From Folioceros fuciformis (Eukaryota > Anthocerotophyta > Anthocerotopsida > Anthocerotales): 40,781 nt of DNA. Of this stretch, positions 37,715 to 40,781 are shown in pieces. Made by a program: the position numbers and the translations under genes. The notes under the pieces are model-generated. The model saw only the letters and a list, made by a program, of their open reading frames with translations, did not search any database and was not told the origin of the DNA. The DNA lies in contig JBNGIO010006304.1 of assembly GCA_049999805.1 (NCBI GenBank), positions 117,260 to 158,040 of the forward strand, written 5' to 3'. How positions within the stretch are numbered: the stretch's first letter is position 1; each line of letters starts with the position of its first letter.

Positions 37715-40320
37715 CTATTTTCCAATGCAAAACCTGCTGAAAATATTTGACAGGACCTCTTCGGAGACATCATCACCGCTGATTTGACCCAATGCAAGAG
37801 CGGCTTCTTTCAAATCGATGGTCCAGAAGTCTATGGGTAGTTCTTGTTGAACCGAATCCTTCAGTCTCTGCAGGGATTCACCCGCCCTGATTAATTGCCC
37901 GGCCTGCCTCTGGAGAGAAAATGAGACTGACGAGTTCAGCTCAAGAACTGACCTGAGAATGCCCTGTTTAAAACAAACCAACCAATTTTCCAGCTCTATA
38001 TAAATGGTATTTACCTGATTCACAGCCCACTGAACTCCTTCGGAACTAACTTCCCCCACCTCCACCATCTGCAACAGAGCCTGTTCCAAGCTATCTAGTC
38101 CAACCCGCTGAGGAGCACAAGTGAACACAACTCTCTGGAACCTTGTGGAGACCTCATCAGGTAGCTTTACTGAAGTCGGTGCTCTCTTGTCAACTTGGTT
38201 TATAACCAAAATTGCCGGAGCGCGAGTAGTTTGAGCTGGGAGCTGATTTCAAATGATTCAAAACCAGCAATGAGGAACCAAGAACATGTACGACGCAGAA
38301 GGGGCTGCCAGCATGATGCATGGTAAGTATGACAACCTCCTCGTCTTGTTGTGGTTCTGAGGCCAGGGTCATAGGACCCGTCAACGCTTTTGCAAGGTTC
38401 GTGGCCCTCGCCATTTGATGGCTATGCCTCCCCCATATCTGTTCGAAGATGACTTCATCCTCGTCAGTCCATCCATCAGACGCACTGATCACCATGAGCA
38501 CCACGTCGGCTCCTTTTGCAGCTGCCTCTGATCTTTGCACCCCTACAACATCCACACCTCTGGTCAAGGGATTGAATTTTGAAAAGATGCCATCAGATGC
38601 CGGCATTTGAACAGGTTCACGGTCTTCACCGATATTTTCAACAGTGTCAGTAGTTTCTCGTATGCCTGCCGTGTCCAGGAGGGTCACTGACAGTCCTCCC
38701 ACAACAATTCCGGCTTCTACAACATCTCTCGTGGTACCCGGTATGTCTGTCACAATTGCTCTTTCAGTCTGCACATCCCAAACATCGATCAGCTCAAAAT
38801 ACATCCCTGCTACACTGGCAGTGGTCCTTCGAAAGAAAAGAGAACAGCTAGAGAAAAGCTTAAACCCATATTGCCCACATTGTCTTTCTAAATGGAAACT
38901 CTCACCTACTTGGCTCCAAGCATTCAGAAGACTTGATTTCCCAACATTTGGTCTACCAACAATCGCAACCTGTCAAAACCACCAACCATGACCTTTTGAT
39001 AAGCTCAAAACTTTGACTATTTCAAAGAACGACTGCTTGGCAGCATACAACTGGAGGCAGCACCCATACTTGCATGCCTGACTGGAGCAGACGGCCTCGC
39101 TGGGCAGTGGCTAAAGCTCTCTGCACACTTTGCTCCATACATCTTATTCTTTCAGTCAACACATTTGTGTCCAGAACTGGCATTTCATCATCAAAATCCA
39201 GGCGAGCCTCCATCTCAACAAGTAGATCAATGCATTCCTTTCGCAAAGATCGAACGAATACCGATAAGCCCCCCTGAAACATAAGTTAAGAACAATCTGA
39301 GGGTCCTATCTTCATATCACTGTCACATTCTTGTCGATGGACAATCTCTAACATACTTTGGCTAACCTGAATACCAGCCAAGGCTGTATCTGCAGCAAGA
39401 GATGTTTTGGCAGCAATCACTTGGGCAACACTCTCAGCCTGTGACAAATCCAATCGCCCATTCAAAAAGGCACGGAGTGTAAATTCTCCTGCAAGCGGAA
39501 GAATGACGATGGCTGTGAATGACACATTTGTGATACACTGCCTGCTAGCAAGTCACGCATTTCCATTTGCTCTCATCAAGGCAAGGTGAGTGTATGGACC
39601 AGGTTGTGCAAGCCTAGCTCCAGCCTCCAAACAAATTTGGAGTACGCGACGTGCACATACATCCCCGCCATGACACTGCAACTCGACGACGTCTTCCCTA
39701 GTGTAGGATCTAGGGGCCAACATGGGGACAACAAGAACCTGCCAATGCGTTGAGCAGCCCAGTGATGATCAGGACTAGGACGAGTATATCCACCATGACA
39801 CACCAAGGGTTAGTAATCAACACAATACCTCATCTACCACTGCTCCTGTTGCGTCCACTAGTGTTCCATATTCTACCCGGTGGCTCGTGGGCTTCCACCC
39901 AACGTTCCCAAGTTTCCTGTGCCCAGCAGGACGAAATATTTGGGAACTTATCTCAACAGCAGATGGACCTGAAAGTCTGATAATCGCCACCGAACCAGTC
40001 TGGCCGCCCATTGAAGTGATAATCGCGGCAATGGTTCCATCATCTGTTGCTTTCGTATATTTAGATTTCCTTGGAGAAGCAGAACTGGAAAGGTCCGTAT
40101 TGATTGCTGTGCTCTGAGCTATCAAATTGGCACAAACGAAAGAGCTGTTAAAATCAAGAGAAAGGGCTCGCCACAGGGGCACAGCCAATGACCACACCAG
40201 AGAGCGGATTCTTACTGAACAAGGCTGCAACCTCCGTTGACAAACGTCTCCTCGATCTGACGGTACTCTCAAAGGATCGCCATTTACAGCGCCTACAACA
40301 TCTGTGACAGTTGACGACAA
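37715..40320 (-). CDS. MnmE: tRNA modification GTPase MnmE/TrmE, organellar
   Basis: Predicted exons (minus): 39829-40320, 39600-39738, 39367-39488, 39070-39273, 38910-38969, 38630-38768, 38337-38542, 38015-38242, 37715-37909, in phase, 594 residues. With MnmG (GidA), MnmE installs the 5-carboxymethylaminomethyl or related group on U34 of certain tRNAs; plant copies act in organelles. The N-terminal folate-binding domain shows [36 protein letters not shown] and [18 protein letters not shown]. The inserted GTPase domain has GRPNVGKS (324-331), DIPGTTRD and [10 protein letters not shown], and NQVD in place of the usual NKxD. The end FCIGK carries the conserved FCIGK box with its Cys. Residues before about 85 are unconserved and could target an organelle; the start at 40320 is the first ATG in frame and not certain. 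Confidence 0.93.
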
Positions 40321-40781
40321 AGCAGGAGCAGGTCACCACCTGCGGAATGTGAAAGCCCACCAGTGGCGCACCAGCAACTACGTCCCAGGAGGATTACCCG
40401 AGGATCTGATTTGTAGCTGGCAGAAACAGGGGGTTGGAGGCAAAGGCGAATCCCCATGCTACAACTCGGGGGTTCGAGGCCATCGTCCGTAATGTGCCCA
40501 ACAGGCTTCCACAGCTGAACGACCAACACTTCATGTTCAATCAAACACGTCTCCCAGCCGTTTCGAGTTACATCCAGAGACCTAACATGTGTGCTTGGTA
40601 CATCTGCTTTCGTTGAACGCCGTTGCCGGGACGCCCAATGTTCTGTAGCAGCTCAGAGGACCCATGACACTCGTTACAGGAGCTGTTAGAATTCACATAA
40701 GCAGGACCTTCATGATCTTCGAAAATTTGATTAAACCCTTCGATGACTACTGGAGGCTTAACCCACAAACATAGGCGATTC
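40321..40781. other. Upstream flank of MnmE, no gene recognised
   Basis: This should contain the MnmE 5' UTR and promoter. Open frames on the minus strand (up to about 80 codons) match nothing I know. An upstream non-coding or targeting exon of MnmE, or the edge of another gene, is possible. Confidence 0.45.

Overview
The window is nuclear DNA of a land plant, or close streptophyte relative, that makes flagellated sperm. Its genes are multi-exon with GT-AG introns of about 60-400 bp. They encode plant families: an IBR3-type peroxisomal acyl-CoA dehydrogenase, a thylakoid bestrophin-like channel, plastid diaminopimelate decarboxylase, a KRP/ICK cell-cycle inhibitor, ribosomal protein eS6 and an organellar MnmE GTPase. 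An intact intraflagellar-transport gene (IFT54) argues against a flowering plant or conifer. A moss, liverwort, hornwort, lycophyte or fern fits best, and I lean to bryophyte or lycophyte. Three runs of exactly 100 N mark scaffold gaps.

Layout. 1-1849: AT-rich, gene-free, with direct repeats. 1850-6604 (-): IBR3-like protein, 17 exons, ending in the peroxisomal signal SKL. 7758-9730 (-): VCCN1/bestrophin-like chloride channel, 4 exons. 10369-12457 (-): diaminopimelate decarboxylase, 7 exons. 12912-14608 (+): small secretory-pathway C2H2 zinc-finger membrane protein, divergent from the decarboxylase across 454 bp. 15.0-15.9 kb: a decayed PPR fragment and diverged repeats. 16087-17413 (+): eS6, followed by a broken intron-bearing copy at 18.1-18.6 kb. 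19170-21174 (-): an unusually long KRP/ICK inhibitor with a GC-rich upstream region. 24-31 kb: repeat and transposon graveyard with minisatellites, a decayed Ty1/copia polymerase (-) and a decayed non-LTR reverse transcriptase (+). 31330-33198 (+): single-exon IFT54. 33281-33354 (+): tRNA-Ile(AAU). 33.7-36.6 kb: exon-like segments I cannot identify. 37715-40320 (-): MnmE/TrmE, 9 exons.

The genes form no pathway cluster. They are ordinary housekeeping and developmental genes separated by accessory DNA. Splicing the predicted exons of IBR3, DAPDC, eS6, KRP, VCCN1 and MnmE gives open, in-phase proteins (818, 511, 249, 513, 487 and 594 residues), so the assembled sequence looks accurate there. 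I found no convincing new molecular system. The items most worth a second look are the intronless IFT54 beside transposon debris, the eS6 pseudogene, the oversized KRP with a C-terminal tail, the unidentified exon-like region at 33.7-36.6 kb, and the recurring GGCYY pentanucleotide arrays.
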